Shown here: piece after piece, positions 1 through 8,958 of the stretch
Layout: each line of letters opens with the position of its first letter
Numbering within the stretch: the stretch's first letter is position 1
NCBI GenBank assembly: GCA_005502775.1
Contig: SCNI01000011.1
Span: 1-64,000, forward strand
Length of the DNA stretch: 64,000 bases
DNA from: Microbacteriaceae bacterium 3FA27C10
Lineage (GTDB): Bacteria > Actinomycetota > Actinomycetes > Actinomycetales > Microbacteriaceae
Direction of reading: 5' to 3'
The notes under the pieces: model-generated
Databases searched by the model: none
What the model saw: the letters and a program-made list of their open reading frames with translations, nothing else
Told to the model about the DNA's origin: nothing
Made by a program: the position numbers and the translations under genes

Positions 1-658
1 CATCCGAACCCTCCGCCCCCTTCTCCCGAGCAGCCGCCCGCCGCTGCCGCAGGTAAGCCACCACCGCCGACCCCACCGTGAGCACCACGATCCCGATCAG
101 CACCCACTCCATGTACTGCTGCACCACCTCCGCCACGGCCGGGATGTTGCCCAGTGCGAACCCGAGCCCGATGATCGCCCCGCTCCACAGCAGAGCCCCG
201 AGCGCGTTGTAGCCCGCGAAGTGCCAGTACTTCATCTTGCCCACGCCCGCCGCGACCGGGGCGAAGGTGCGCACCACGCCGACGAAGCGCGCGATCGTCA
301 CCGCCCAGCCGCCGAAGCGCTCGAAGAAGGCCTGCGTGCGTTCGACGTTCTTGCGGCTGAAGAAGCCCGAGTCGCGCTTCTCGAAGATGGCCGGACCGGC
401 GCGGCGGCCGATGAGGAACCCCACCTGGTCGCCGAGGAAGGCGGCGACGAACACGGCGAGGATGACGACCGGCAGCGGCAGCGGAATGACGCCGGTGAAG
501 GTGAGCAGTCCGGTGAAGAACAGCAGGGTGTCGCCCGGCAGGAAGAAGCCGATCAGCAGCCCCGTCTCGGCGAACACGATGGCGCAGACCACGAGGAGCC
601 CCCAGACCCCCGCGCCTTCGATGGTGCTCTGCAGGTTGAAGAGGTCAGCGTGGGCCAT
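1..658 (-). CDS. DedA family membrane protein (3' end outside window)
   Basis: Polytopic inner-membrane protein of the DedA/SNARE-associated family, whose characterised members are undecaprenyl-phosphate or phospholipid flippases or affect envelope homeostasis. I translated it from the reverse strand, starting at the ATG at 658. It keeps the family hallmarks: an acidic residue in the first hydrophobic hairpin (Glu31, followed by a PGD turn at 41-43), and the Arg-containing ARFVGVVRTFAPVAAG segment at about 123-138. A last membrane helix and a basic Arg-rich tail follow. The frame is still open at base 1, after about 219 codons, so the stop lies outside. It is divergent from the gene at 736 with a 77 bp shared promoter region. 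Family assignment is firm; the transported lipid is unknown. Confidence 0.9.
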   Translation of the reverse strand, partial: MAHADLFNLQSTIEGAGVWGLLVVCAIVFAETGLLIGFFLPGDTLLFFTGLLTFTGVIPLPLPVVILAVFVAAFLGDQVGFLIGRRAGPAIFEKRDSGFFSRKNVERTQAFFERFGGWAVTIARFVGVVRTFAPVAAGVGKMKYWHFAGYNALGALLWSGAIIGLGFALGNIPAVAEVVQQYMEWVLIGIVVLTVGSAVVAYLRQRRAAAREKGAEGSD

Positions 659-735
659 GGGGCCGACCCTACTCCGCGGGCGCGCGGCATCCCTGCGGTT
701 CGGCTGGACGCCGCAAGAGATGGCAGGCTGGGACC

Positions 736-1689
736 ATGCAGTTCGGTCGCCGACTCTCACCCGACGAGTTCTGGTCGCGTGTCGATGAGACGGATGCACG
801 CCTGCGGGCGACCTTCGAGCCGGTGGGGGCATTCGGGCTCGCGCGCTGGCCGGGGTTCGCGATGGTCACGGAATGGGACTACGGGGGCCAGGCGCGCGGC
901 CTGTCCTACGCGCGCGCGATGCCCGAGGTGATCTCGCTCGGCGAGCCGGAGGCATCCGGTGACCCAGCCTCACGCGCGGAGCTGCTGCGGGCGCGGCCCG
1001 AGTCCTGGACGGGCCACGGTGGTGACTCCGGGACGGATGGCGCCGGCGGAGCAAGCGGCACGGGCCGCACGAGCAGCGCGGGTGGCGCGAACGGGACCGG
1101 CGGAACGAGCGGAACGGGCGGAACTGGTGACGCGCGCGACGCCAGTGGTCAGGGTGGCGCCCACCGGACTGACGGCGGGAGTGGCCTGGGCGGTTCGACC
1201 AGTCAGCTTGGGGCGCGAGGTACAGACCGCGCGAGGAGCACCGGCGACAGAGGGGGCGCGAGCTCGGAGAGCGGATCGGGAGGGAGCGGCAGCGTCGACG
1301 ATGAGCCCGATTCCCCGCCGCCCGTCGCCGACCCCTTCGCCGTGCACGTGCACTGGCGCGAGGGCGGCAGCCGCGAGGTGGTGGAGCGTTTGCGCCGCCG
1401 TGCGGTGGCGCTGGCCAATCGCGGTTCGGTGCCGTTCGTTCGGGTGCCGCCGACCGATCGGCTACCCGACCGCATCGTCGATCTACGCGTCGACGACCGG
1501 CACGAGCCCTTCGAGGTGTGGGTGCGCGGGCCACTGTGGTGGGCGGCCACGATGCTCGGCGACCGCACCCTCGCGGTGCAGGCCCGTGACGTGCCGTTCG
1601 AAGACGTGGAACTCACGCGCGTACACGATCTCGAGCCCTACCTGGCCGGTCGCCGCGACTGGATCCGCCGCATGCGCGCCGAAGCCTGA
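736..1689 (+). CDS. hypothetical protein with a Gly/Ser/Thr-rich insert
   Basis: I do not recognise the family. The protein has two ordered-looking parts: residues 1-90 (aromatic-rich, WPGFAMVTEWDYGG region) and 201-317 (FAVHVHWREGG to the C-terminus, mixed alpha/beta in appearance). Between them lies a low-complexity stretch at about 94-200, made almost only of Gly, Ser, Thr, Ala, Asp and Arg and ending in an acidic DDEPDSPPP linker. There is no signal peptide or membrane helix, so it is probably cytosolic. The insert looks like an expanded repeat inside an otherwise compact actinobacterial protein rather than a separate domain. The gene ends just before a long inverted repeat shared with the convergent flavoprotein gene. 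Confidence 0.7.
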   Translation: MQFGRRLSPDEFWSRVDETDARLRATFEPVGAFGLARWPGFAMVTEWDYGGQARGLSYARAMPEVISLGEPEASGDPASRAELLRARPESWTGHGGDSGTDGAGGASGTGRTSSAGGANGTGGTSGTGGTGDARDASGQGGAHRTDGGSGLGGSTSQLGARGTDRARSTGDRGGASSESGSGGSGSVDDEPDSPPPVADPFAVHVHWREGGSREVVERLRRRAVALANRGSVPFVRVPPTDRLPDRIVDLRVDDRHEPFEVWVRGPLWWAATMLGDRTLAVQARDVPFEDVELTRVHDLEPYLAGRRDWIRRMRAEA

Positions 1690-1709
1690 GTGCGCCCATC
1701 CGCCGCTCC

Positions 1710-1780
1710 CCGAACGGAAGGAGATTCGGGCGAATTCGGGCGGTTTCGTCGACGAGAGTGCCGAATCTCATTCCGTTCGG
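1710..1780. terminator. bidirectional long-stem terminator
   Basis: Inverted repeat with arms at 1710-1729 and 1761-1780 matching at 19 of 20 positions and a 31-nt loop. It sits between convergent genes ending at 1689 (+) and 1790 (-). There is no U-tract, as is common in high-GC actinobacteria. Confidence 0.7.
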
Positions 1781-1789
1781 CGGGCGAAG

Positions 1790-2755
1790 CTACAAAGCGC
1801 CGAGGAGGTGACGGGTCACGGCTGCTGCGGCGCGCGCGCCGGCGCCCGCGGCGACCACGAGTTGCTGCGGGCCCGGCGGCGTGATGTCGCCGGCGGCGAA
1901 GACGCCGGGCACCGAGGTGGCGCCGCGCGCGTCGACCACGACGTAGCCTTCCCCGTCGACCTCCAGATGGAGCCCCGAGGCGTAGCCCAGCGGCACCGAC
2001 CAGAGCGGGCGAACGAAGCCTCCGGTGCGGGCGACGACGGTGCCGTCTTCGAGCGCGACGCCCGTGAGGCCCGAACGGTCGCCCACCAGGTCGGCGATCG
2101 GGCGGCGCTCGACGGCGATTTCACGCGCGGCGAGCGCGGCCTCCTCGGCGGGGGTGATCGCCTCCGAGCCGTGGGTGAAGACGATGAGGTCGTCGGTGAC
2201 CTGCGAGACGAGCAGCGCCCGCTCGGCGAGGTCGGACGTCGTGCCGATGAGCGCGAGCGGCGCCCAGCTCTTCTCGAAGAGGTCGCACTCGATGCAGCTG
2301 TGCAGACTCGTGCCGTAGTAGGCGCGCATGCTCGGCAGCGCGGGAAGGGTCTCGGTGAGACCGTTCGCGAGCACCACGACGGGCGCGGTGACGACCCGGT
2401 CGGCCGAACCGCGCACGCCGCGCGCGTTCACGACGAAGCCCGACACCGCCGGTGCGGGCTCGAGCGACTCCACGAGCCCCTGATGGAACTCCGCCGTCGG
2501 GTAGGCTGCGAACTCTTCGCGCCCGAGCGCCCGCAGCTCGAGCGGCGAGACGCCGTCACGCGTGAGGAAGCCGTGCGACACCAGCGTGGCTGAGTGCCGC
2601 GGCCGGTTGCTGTCGAGGATCAGCACGCGCCGCCGGGCGCGCACGAGATTGAGGCCCGCAGAGAGCCCGGCCGGGCCTCCGCCGATCACGATCACGTCGT
2701 AGCGGTCGGTCAGATCCTCGGTCGGACGAGGAGCCGCTGCTCCCTCTGCGCTCAT
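1790..2755 (-). CDS. NAD(P)/FAD-dependent oxidoreductase, thioredoxin reductase-like
   Basis: Two-dinucleotide-binding flavoprotein of about 321 residues. The FAD-binding GGGPAG is at 25-30 and the C-terminal FAD motif ([10 protein letters not shown]) is near 285. A CIEC motif at 153-156 occupies the position of the redox-active CxxC of thioredoxin reductases (usually CATC), so a dithiol/disulfide reductase activity is plausible. The preceding residues differ from classical TrxB, and the substrate is unknown. I chose the ATG at 2755 because it overlaps the gltX stop as ATGA and is followed directly by the domain; longer in-frame extensions read antisense of gltX. Translational coupling to gltX suggests co-expression. 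It could equally be a TrxR-like oxidoreductase of the GliT/HlmI group. Confidence 0.85.
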   Translation of the reverse strand: MSAEGAAAPRPTEDLTDRYDVIVIGGGPAGLSAGLNLVRARRRVLILDSNRPRHSATLVSHGFLTRDGVSPLELRALGREEFAAYPTAEFHQGLVESLEPAPAVSGFVVNARGVRGSADRVVTAPVVVLANGLTETLPALPSMRAYYGTSLHSCIECDLFEKSWAPLALIGTTSDLAERALLVSQVTDDLIVFTHGSEAITPAEEAALAAREIAVERRPIADLVGDRSGLTGVALEDGTVVARTGGFVRPLWSVPLGYASGLHLEVDGEGYVVVDARGATSVPGVFAAGDITPPGPQQLVVAAGAGARAAAAVTRHLLGAL

Positions 2756-4266
2756 CGCTCGTTCACGAGGCGGTCCAGCCGCGCGATCGTCTCCTCTTTG
2801 CCGAGGATCTCCATCGATTCGAACAACGGCGGCGAGATGCGCCGGCCCGACAGCGCCACACGCAGCGGCCCGTAGGCCACGCGCGGCTTCAGGGCGAGCC
2901 CCTCGATGAGCGCATCGGCGAGCGCCGACTGGATGCCCTCCGCCGCCCACTCCGACAGCGGAACCTCCTCGAGCGCACCGATGGCCGCCGCGAGCACGAG
3001 CCCGGTGTTGTCGGGAAGAGTGGCCAGCGCATCCGGAGCGTATTCGAGCTCGGTGGCGGCGACGAAGAAGGAGCCGAGCAGTTCGGGCGCCTCGCCGAGC
3101 AGGGCCATGCGCGTCTGCACCAGCGGAGCGACAGCGGCGAGCAGCTCCTCCTGCGACGGCGACAGCGGCTCGCTCACGACGCCGGCCGCGACGAGGTACG
3201 GCACCATCCGCCCCGCGAAATCGGCGGGCTCGAGCAGACGGATGTGGTCGCCGTCGATCGATTCGGCCTTCTTCAGGTCGAAGCGCGCCGGGTTCGGCAG
3301 CACGTCCTCGACATCGAAGGCCGCGATCATCTCGTCGAGCGAGAACACGTCGCGGTCGGGCGCGAGCGACCAGCCGAGCAGAGCCAGGTAGTTCACGAGC
3401 CCCTCGGGGATGAACCCGCGGTCGCGGTGGTGGAACAGGTTCGACTCCGGGTCGCGCTTCGAGAGCTTCTTGTTGCCCTCGCCCATCACGTAGGGCAAGT
3501 GGCCGAAGCGCGGCACGAAGGTGGTGACGCCGATGTCGATGAGCGCGTGATACAGCGCGATCTGGCGCGGGGTCGACGAGAGCAGGTCTTCGCCGCGCAG
3601 CACGTGCGTGATGCCCATCAGGGCGTCGTCGACGGGGTTCACGAGCGTGTAGAGCGGATGCCCGTTGGGCCGCACCACCACGAAGTCGGTGAACGAACCG
3701 GCCGGGAAGGTGATCTCGCCGCGCACCAGGTCGTCGAACGAGAGGTCGGTGTCGGGAACGCGCAGGCGGAGCGCGGGCTCGCGCCCCTCGGCGCGGAAGG
3801 CCGCGCGCTGCTCCTCGGTCAGGTCGCGGTCGAAGTTGTCGTAGCCGAGCTGCTTGGCCCGGCCGGAGGCCTCGTTGCGCGCGTCGATCTCCTCGGCGTT
3901 CGAGTAGCTCTCGTAGACGTGCCCCGACTCGATCAGCTGCGCGATGACACCACGGTAGATGTCGTAGCGCTCCGACTGCCGGTAGGGAGCGTGCGGGCCG
4001 CCGACACCGACGCCCTCGTCCCAGTTCAGGCCGAGCCAGGTGAGGGCGTCGACGATCTGCTCGTAGCTCTCCTCGGAGTCGCGGTTCGCATCCGTGTCTT
4101 CGATGCGGAAGATCATCTTGCCGCCGGTGTGGCGCGCGTAGGCCCAGTTGAACAGGGCCGTGCGCACGAGGCCCACATGCGGGGTTCCGGTGGGCGAGGG
4201 GCAGAACCGCACGCGCACGTCGGTGCCGGATGCGGTGGAGAACGGATGCGGGGTAGTAGCGCTCAT
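2752..4266 (-). CDS. gltX: glutamate--tRNA ligase
   Basis: Class I aminoacyl-tRNA synthetase charging tRNA(Glu) with glutamate in the cytosol. Length (504 aa) is normal for a discriminating actinobacterial GluRS. The HIGH motif appears as HVGL at residues 30-33 after PSPTGTP, and the KMSKS loop as KLSKR. The IFRIEDTD segment of the catalytic core is intact. A -10-like TAGAAT lies nine bases before the ATG, so the leader is at most a few bases. It is the first gene of a two-gene unit with the TrxR-like flavoprotein. There is no adjacent tRNA(Glu) gene in the window. Confidence 0.97.
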   Translation of the reverse strand: MSATTPHPFSTASGTDVRVRFCPSPTGTPHVGLVRTALFNWAYARHTGGKMIFRIEDTDANRDSEESYEQIVDALTWLGLNWDEGVGVGGPHAPYRQSERYDIYRGVIAQLIESGHVYESYSNAEEIDARNEASGRAKQLGYDNFDRDLTEEQRAAFRAEGREPALRLRVPDTDLSFDDLVRGEITFPAGSFTDFVVVRPNGHPLYTLVNPVDDALMGITHVLRGEDLLSSTPRQIALYHALIDIGVTTFVPRFGHLPYVMGEGNKKLSKRDPESNLFHHRDRGFIPEGLVNYLALLGWSLAPDRDVFSLDEMIAAFDVEDVLPNPARFDLKKAESIDGDHIRLLEPADFAGRMVPYLVAAGVVSEPLSPSQEELLAAVAPLVQTRMALLGEAPELLGSFFVAATELEYAPDALATLPDNTGLVLAAAIGALEEVPLSEWAAEGIQSALADALIEGLALKPRVAYGPLRVALSGRRISPPLFESMEILGKEETIARLDRLVNER

Positions 4267-4378
4267 GACCCGTCGATTCTACGGGGCGGCGGGCCGGGAG
4301 AACGGGACTGTGGACTCGTCATGACTTCTCCACAGGGGCTCCGGTGCGGGCTCGCCGCAGCCGTGCCACGCTGAAACG

Positions 4379-5215
4379 ATGACCCCGAACCCGAAACGCG
4401 CGGCCCGAGACGTCTCGCAGAGCCGCGTCTTCCGCGGAGTCGCCCGCAGCGGCTTCGCCGTGAACGGCCTCATCCACGTGCTGATCGGCGCCATCGCCAT
4501 CGGGGTGGCCGTGGGCGGCGCACGTGGCGCCGGAGGCTCGGGTGGCTCCGGCGGCGGCGAGGCCGACCAGTCGGGCGCCCTCAAGCAGCTCGCCGCGACT
4601 CCCGGCGGCCTCTTCGTGCTCTGGGCCGCCGTGGTCGGCCTCTTCGCCCTCGGGGTGTGGCAACTCGTGCAGGCCGTCGTCGTCAGCGATCCGGATGCGA
4701 AGAAGAAGTGGGGCCGACGGGCGAGCGAGGCGGGCAAGGGCGTCGTCTATCTCGCCATCGGCGTCACGGCGCTCGTGTTCGCGCTGGGCGGCTCGTCGAA
4801 CTCCTCCGACTCCAGCAAGACCCTCAGCGCGAATCTTCTGAGCACCCCGGGCGGCGTCTTCCTGCTGGTGGCGCTCGGCCTGGCGGTGCTCGGCGGCGGC
4901 ATCGGCTTCGTGGTGATCGGGGTGCGACGCACCTTCCGCAAGCAGATCCGGGTTCCCGCCGGCACCGCCGGGCGGGCCGTCACCGTGCTGGGCATGGTGG
5001 GCTACATCGCCAAGGGCATCGCGCTGGCGGTCGTGGGCATCCTCTTCGTGGTCGCGGCGCTCACGGCCGACCCGCAGAAGGCATCCGGGCTCGACGGCGC
5101 CCTCAAGGCCCTCGCCTCGCTCCCCTTCGGCATCGTGGTGCTCGTGGCCGTCGGCTTCGGCCTGATCGCCTACGGCGTCTACCTCGGAGCCCGCGCCCGC
5201 CTCGCGAAGCTCTGA
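4379..5215 (+). CDS. DUF1206 domain-containing membrane protein
   Basis: Integral membrane protein of 278 residues with three consecutive copies of the DUF1206 unit, each a pair of hydrophobic helices introduced by a basic segment. The copies start near residues 20 (FRGVARSGFAVNGLIHVLIG), 110 (GKGVVYLAIGVTALVFALGG) and 200 (VGYIAKGIALAVVG). A Gly/Ser-rich loop separates the first helices. Function of the family is unknown. It stands alone, divergent from gltX and convergent with the ABC exporter, with which it shares a long-stem terminator. Confidence 0.88.
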   Translation: MTPNPKRAARDVSQSRVFRGVARSGFAVNGLIHVLIGAIAIGVAVGGARGAGGSGGSGGGEADQSGALKQLAATPGGLFVLWAAVVGLFALGVWQLVQAVVVSDPDAKKKWGRRASEAGKGVVYLAIGVTALVFALGGSSNSSDSSKTLSANLLSTPGGVFLLVALGLAVLGGGIGFVVIGVRRTFRKQIRVPAGTAGRAVTVLGMVGYIAKGIALAVVGILFVVAALTADPQKASGLDGALKALASLPFGIVVLVAVGFGLIAYGVYLGARARLAKL

Positions 5216-5220
5216 CCGCT

Positions 5221-5296
5221 CCCCCGCCGCCGAGCCGTCGAAATCACGTCCATCCTTCCGGGCTTGTACGTCGTTTCGACGGGTCGGCGGCGGGGG
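5221..5296. terminator. bidirectional long-stem terminator
   Basis: Arms 5221-5243 and 5274-5296 pair at 22 of 23 positions around a 30-nt loop. It lies in the 85 bp between convergent genes (stops at 5215 on + and 5301 on -). Confidence 0.75.
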
Positions 5297-5300
5297 CACG

Positions 5301-6881
5301 CTACGCCGCGCCGCGCTGCGACTTGAGACGCACGAGCAGGTCGGGCGCCCGCCGGTCGAGCTCGGCCCCGCCCATCCGCACGCCCAGCACCAGGAAGACC
5401 GCGCCGAGCCCGAGCCCCACCACGAGCGTGAGCCAGCCGAGCAGCGCCGAGTCGAAGACGAGGCTCAGCACGCCCACCACGACCGCCGGGATCACCAGCA
5501 GCAGCGAGACGCCCCAGATGGCGAAACCGCTCAGCATCGTGGTGAAGCCTGCACCGGGCGCCGAACGGAACGGGTTGTCACCCGCCGCCGGAACCGGCAC
5601 CACGACCCGTGCCGACGACACGCTCGACACCCCGAAGCCCGCCAGCAGCGCCGCCGCCGAGAGCCCGAGCAGCATCGGCAGCAGGTTCCACGACCCGCTC
5701 AGCCAGACCGAGGCGATCGTGAGCAGCAGCACCAGCGGCACCGCGATCACCGCGAGCGCCGCCACCCGCCCGATGCGGTCGTCGCGCCCGCGCACGCCGT
5801 CGGCGATGTGCGTGGCGAAAGCGGTTCCGTCGTAGGAGATGTCTGTGTAGATGGCCAGCGCGAGCAGGAACGCCACGATCGGCCCGGTGGCGTTGAACAG
5901 CGCGAAGGAGTGCAGGTTGTTCGAGTAGAACCACAGCAGCACCGGCACGAGCGGCACGATGATGAGCTGCCGCGCGTAGCGCGGGTCGCGCCGCCAGTAG
6001 GTGAGGCAGCGTGCGGCGATGGCGCCCGCCGGCGTGGCCGGCAGCACCCCGAACAGACCGGTCTTGCCCCGGGCCACGCGGTGGCCCCCGGATGCCTTGG
6101 GCGTCACGAGCGCGAGCGCGAGGCTCCGGCGCCACACCAGCACGAGCACCGCCAGAGTGGCGAGCGCGATCAGGAGCTTCAGCGCGGCCGGTCCGTAGTC
6201 GCCGATCGCGAGGTCGGCCGGGATCGACCACGGTGCGCCGAGCGGCGACCAGCTGAGTGAGCGCGCGAGGCCGGGCAGCGCATCCGACGAATTCCGGATG
6301 CCCTGAGCGAGCCCCGCGATGAGCGGCCCGAGCAGGATCAGCGGAATGAAGATCAGGATGCCGCTGAGCTCGCGGAAGCGCCGCCGCGACTGCAGGCTCG
6401 TGCTGAGCGCGGCCATCGTGCGCGAGCCGATCACACAGATGAGCACCCCGAGCACCGCCCCCACGAACGCACCGATCGCCGTGAGCACGTCGAGGCTCCA
6501 GGTGGCGACTGTGGCGAGCGCGGCGATGGAGGTGACGATGCCGGGAACCCCGAGGACGCCCGCCACCGTGAGCCCCACGAGCAGCTTGCCCATCGGCAGC
6601 GGGAACACCACGAGCCTCGCCGGGTCGAGGGTCTGCTCGATGCCGAAGGTCACCAACGGCAGCACGATCCAGCCCAGGATGAGGGCCGAACCGGCCAGCA
6701 CGAGGATGGTCGAGGCGAGCTCGACCGGCGCGAACCGCAGCGCCACGAGCCCGATCACGGCGAAACCGAGCACGCCGAGACCGTAGAGCCCGCCGATGAT
6801 GACGGCCACCAGTTGCCAGACGCTCCGCTTCAGCGAGTTGCGGAGCACCAGGAAGCGCAGCTTTACGAGCGTCGCAACCAT
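5301..6881 (-). CDS. ABC exporter permease (ABC-2 type)
   Basis: Membrane subunit of an export-type ABC transporter, about 526 residues with ten or more hydrophobic segments and no binding protein nearby. The true start is the ATG at 6881, overlapping the upstream ATPase gene by 19 bp. The much longer open frame that continues upstream to 7850 is an Arg/Pro-rich antisense-like reading of the ATPase and is not real. It is strongly Leu/Val/Ala-rich, with a charged central loop around residues 170-200. The pairing with a single ATP-binding gene suggests a homodimeric or 1:1 exporter; the substrate cannot be read from the sequence. Confidence 0.85.
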   Translation of the reverse strand: MVATLVKLRFLVLRNSLKRSVWQLVAVIIGGLYGLGVLGFAVIGLVALRFAPVELASTILVLAGSALILGWIVLPLVTFGIEQTLDPARLVVFPLPMGKLLVGLTVAGVLGVPGIVTSIAALATVATWSLDVLTAIGAFVGAVLGVLICVIGSRTMAALSTSLQSRRRFRELSGILIFIPLILLGPLIAGLAQGIRNSSDALPGLARSLSWSPLGAPWSIPADLAIGDYGPAALKLLIALATLAVLVLVWRRSLALALVTPKASGGHRVARGKTGLFGVLPATPAGAIAARCLTYWRRDPRYARQLIIVPLVPVLLWFYSNNLHSFALFNATGPIVAFLLALAIYTDISYDGTAFATHIADGVRGRDDRIGRVAALAVIAVPLVLLLTIASVWLSGSWNLLPMLLGLSAAALLAGFGVSSVSSARVVVPVPAAGDNPFRSAPGAGFTTMLSGFAIWGVSLLLVIPAVVVGVLSLVFDSALLGWLTLVVGLGLGAVFLVLGVRMGGAELDRRAPDLLVRLKSQRGAA

Positions 6882-7687
6882 TCCGGCCCCTCTGCGTGGG
6901 TGCGGCCGCCGACGAGTTCGACGAAGCGGTCTTCGAGGGTCGAGGCGCCGCGCACCTCGTCGACGGTGCCGGCCACCAGCACGCGGCCGTTCGCCACGAC
7001 GGCGACGTGGTCGCACATACGCTGCACCAGGTCCATCACGTGGCTCGACACGATCACGGTGCCGCCGTTCTGCACGTAGCCGGTGAGGATGTCGCGGATG
7101 TTCGCAGCCGACACCGGGTCGACCGACTCGAACGGCTCGTCGAGCACGAGCAGGCGCGGGGCGTGCACGAGGGCGCAGGCCAGAGCGATCTTCTTGGTCA
7201 TGCCGGCCGAGTAGTCCACCACGAGGGTGCCGGCCGCCTGCTCGAGGTCGAGCAGCGCGAGCAGGTCGGAGACGCGCTGGGCCACCTCGTCGCGGTCGAG
7301 ACCGAAGAGCAGGCCGTTGTAGGTCACCAGCTGCTCGCCGGTGAGGCGGTCGAAGAGCTTCACGCCGTCGGAGAGGTTGCCCACGAGGGCCTTCGCCTTG
7401 AGCGGTTCCTGCCACATGTCGACGCCGTGGATGAGGGACTGACCCGCATCCGGCCGCAACAGCCCGGTGGCCATCGAGAGCGTGGTGGTCTTGCCGGCGC
7501 CGTTCGGGCCCACGAGCCCGTAGAACGAGCCCACGGGAACGGTGAGGCTCAACTGGTCGACGGCGAGCTTGTCGCCGAAGCGCTTGACGAGCCCCGTGAG
7601 CTGCATCGCGGGAGGGGCCGGCTGGCCGGGGGCCACCGGGGCCGCAGCAGGCTGCGGGGCGGGGGCCGGAACGGGAATGTCGGTCAT
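6863..7687 (-). CDS. ABC transporter ATP-binding protein
   Basis: Nucleotide-binding subunit of 274 residues partnering the permease that starts inside its 3' end. Walker A reads GPNGAGKTT, and Walker B is LLVLDEPFESVDP. The signature motif is the variant YSAGM instead of LSGGQ, which is common in exporter ATPases of the ABC-2/EcsA type. The switch His is in VSSHVMDLV. The N-terminal 30 residues are Pro/Ala-rich and probably disordered. I start at the ATG at 7687 (MTDIPVPAP); an upstream in-frame Met would run into the lacI promoter. Divergent from the LacI-type regulator, with 95 bp between the two starts. Confidence 0.92.
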   Translation of the reverse strand: MTDIPVPAPAPQPAAAPVAPGQPAPPAMQLTGLVKRFGDKLAVDQLSLTVPVGSFYGLVGPNGAGKTTTLSMATGLLRPDAGQSLIHGVDMWQEPLKAKALVGNLSDGVKLFDRLTGEQLVTYNGLLFGLDRDEVAQRVSDLLALLDLEQAAGTLVVDYSAGMTKKIALACALVHAPRLLVLDEPFESVDPVSAANIRDILTGYVQNGGTVIVSSHVMDLVQRMCDHVAVVANGRVLVAGTVDEVRGASTLEDRFVELVGGRTHAEGPEWLRRS

Positions 7688-7770
7688 GGCTCCCACTCTG
7701 CTGTGGTCGACAGCCGACGACAACCGAACGCGCCGCATTCAGCCACACTCGTTGTCGTTCTCCATCGTTG

Positions 7771-7782
7771 TAGTCTTCGGCC
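7771..7782 (+). promoter_or_regulatory. -10 element giving a leaderless lacI-type mRNA
   Basis: TAGTCT at 7771-7776 followed by exactly six bases and then the ATG at 7783, so transcription should begin at or next to the start codon. There is no Shine-Dalgarno sequence. A CGTTGTA half-site, like the downstream operators, overlaps it (7766-7772), hinting at autoregulation. Confidence 0.45.
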
Positions 7783-8799
7783 ATGTCGATTACGCTCCAC
7801 GACGTCGCCCGACTGGCCGGGGTGTCGATCAAGACCGTCTCCAACGTCATCCACGACTACCCGCACATCCGTCCCGACACGCGCGAGAAGGTGCTCGCGG
7901 CGATCGCCGAGCTCGACTACCGACCGAACCTCTCGGCGCGCGGGCTGCGCTCGGGGCGCAGCGGCGCGATCGGCCTGATCATCCCCGACCTGCGGAACGC
8001 CTATTTCGCCGAGCTCGCCGACGCCGTGATGACCGCCGCGCACAAGCGCGGGCTCTATGTGCTGATCGAGCAGATGGGCGGCGCCGACAAGCAGGCCGAG
8101 CTCGAGATCCTGCGGGGGCCTCGGATGCAGATGGTCGACGGCATCCTGTACAGCGTGCTGGCGCTCGGCCAGGAGGATGCCGGTCTCCTCGACATCTCCA
8201 CGCCCCTGGTGCTGCTCGGCGACCGTATCTACAACGGGCCCACCGACCACGTCACCATGCCGAACGTCGACGGCTCGAGGCTCGCGACCGAGCACCTGCT
8301 CTCGCTGGGCCGGCAGCGCATCCTGGCGCTCGGCGCCCACGAGGACGAGGTGATCGGATCGGCCGGCCTGCGTCTGCGGGGCTACACCGAGGCCCTGGAG
8401 GCGGCCGGCGTGCCGTTCCGCCCCGAGCTCGTGGTGAACGTCGGCAACTGGCACCGCTTCGACGGGGCGGAGGCGATGCGCGCGACCATGGCGTCCGGCA
8501 TCTCCTTCGACGGCGTGGTCGCCTTCAACGACTCCCTGGCCCTCGGCGCGATGCGGGTGGTGCAGGAAGCGGGGCTGCGGGTTCCCGATGACGTGGCCTT
8601 CATCGGCTTCGACGACATCGACGAGACCCGCTACTCGCTGCCGACGCTGTCGACCATCGATCCCGGCCGGGCCGAGATCGCGGAGGTGGCCGTCGGCTGG
8701 CTGCTCGAGCGCATCTCCGCGGAGCCCGGATCGATCGCGCCGCGGGAGCACGAGACCGCGATCAGGCTGGTGCAACGCGAGTCCACGACCTTCGCCTGA
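7783..8799 (+). CDS. LacI family transcriptional regulator of the arabinoside operon
   Basis: Repressor-type sugar-sensing regulator of 338 residues. The N-terminal helix-turn-helix spans about 4-25 (TLHDVARLAGVSIKTVSNVI), followed by the hinge helix (RPNLSARGLRSGRSG). A periplasmic-binding-protein-like effector domain follows from about 60 (IGLIIPDLRNAYFAEL) to the end. It lies 160 bp upstream of the binding-protein gene of a sugar ABC operon ending in a GH51 arabinofuranosidase, so arabinose or an arabino-oligosaccharide is the likely inducer (inference from context). Two AACGTT-centred palindromes between the genes are the probable operators. Confidence 0.92.
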   Translation: MSITLHDVARLAGVSIKTVSNVIHDYPHIRPDTREKVLAAIAELDYRPNLSARGLRSGRSGAIGLIIPDLRNAYFAELADAVMTAAHKRGLYVLIEQMGGADKQAELEILRGPRMQMVDGILYSVLALGQEDAGLLDISTPLVLLGDRIYNGPTDHVTMPNVDGSRLATEHLLSLGRQRILALGAHEDEVIGSAGLRLRGYTEALEAAGVPFRPELVVNVGNWHRFDGAEAMRATMASGISFDGVVAFNDSLALGAMRVVQEAGLRVPDDVAFIGFDDIDETRYSLPTLSTIDPGRAEIAEVAVGWLLERISAEPGSIAPREHETAIRLVQRESTTFA

Positions 8800-8872
8800 G
8801 GGGTCGACGACCACCCGCCGGGGCGCCTCGCGCGGCTCGGTCACGACTCGGTCGGCAATTCGGGTCGCGCAC

Positions 8873-8902
8873 TTGACAGCGTCGTCGGGCCTCCAGCAAG
8901 AT
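8873..8902 (+). promoter_or_regulatory. sigma70-type promoter of the arabinoside operon
   Basis: Perfect -35 TTGACA at 8873-8878, 18-bp spacer, then CAAGAT at 8897-8902 as -10. Predicted start near 8909 falls inside the first operator, so repressor binding would block initiation. Confidence 0.65.
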
Positions 8903-8907
8903 GTGGC

Positions 8908-8933
8908 TACAACGTTTACTGTACAACGTTGTA
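8908..8933. promoter_or_regulatory. tandem LacI-type operators
   Basis: A perfect 12-bp palindrome TACAACGTTGTA at 8922-8933 and a related copy TACAACGTTTAC at 8908-8919, both centred on CpG as LacI-family operators usually are, 14 bp centre to centre. They lie just downstream of the promoter and upstream of the binding-protein gene. Confidence 0.7.
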
Positions 8934-8958
8934 AAACACAGAATCAAGGAGGATTCGG

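Noticed and set aside
959-2593. 544-codon plus-strand frame
   Set aside because: Arg/Pro/Ala-rich out-of-frame and antisense reading across the hypothetical gene and the TrxR-like gene.
6882-7850. N-terminal extension of the ABC permease frame
   Set aside because: It is an Arg-rich reading of the ATPase gene; the membrane protein starts at ATG 6881.
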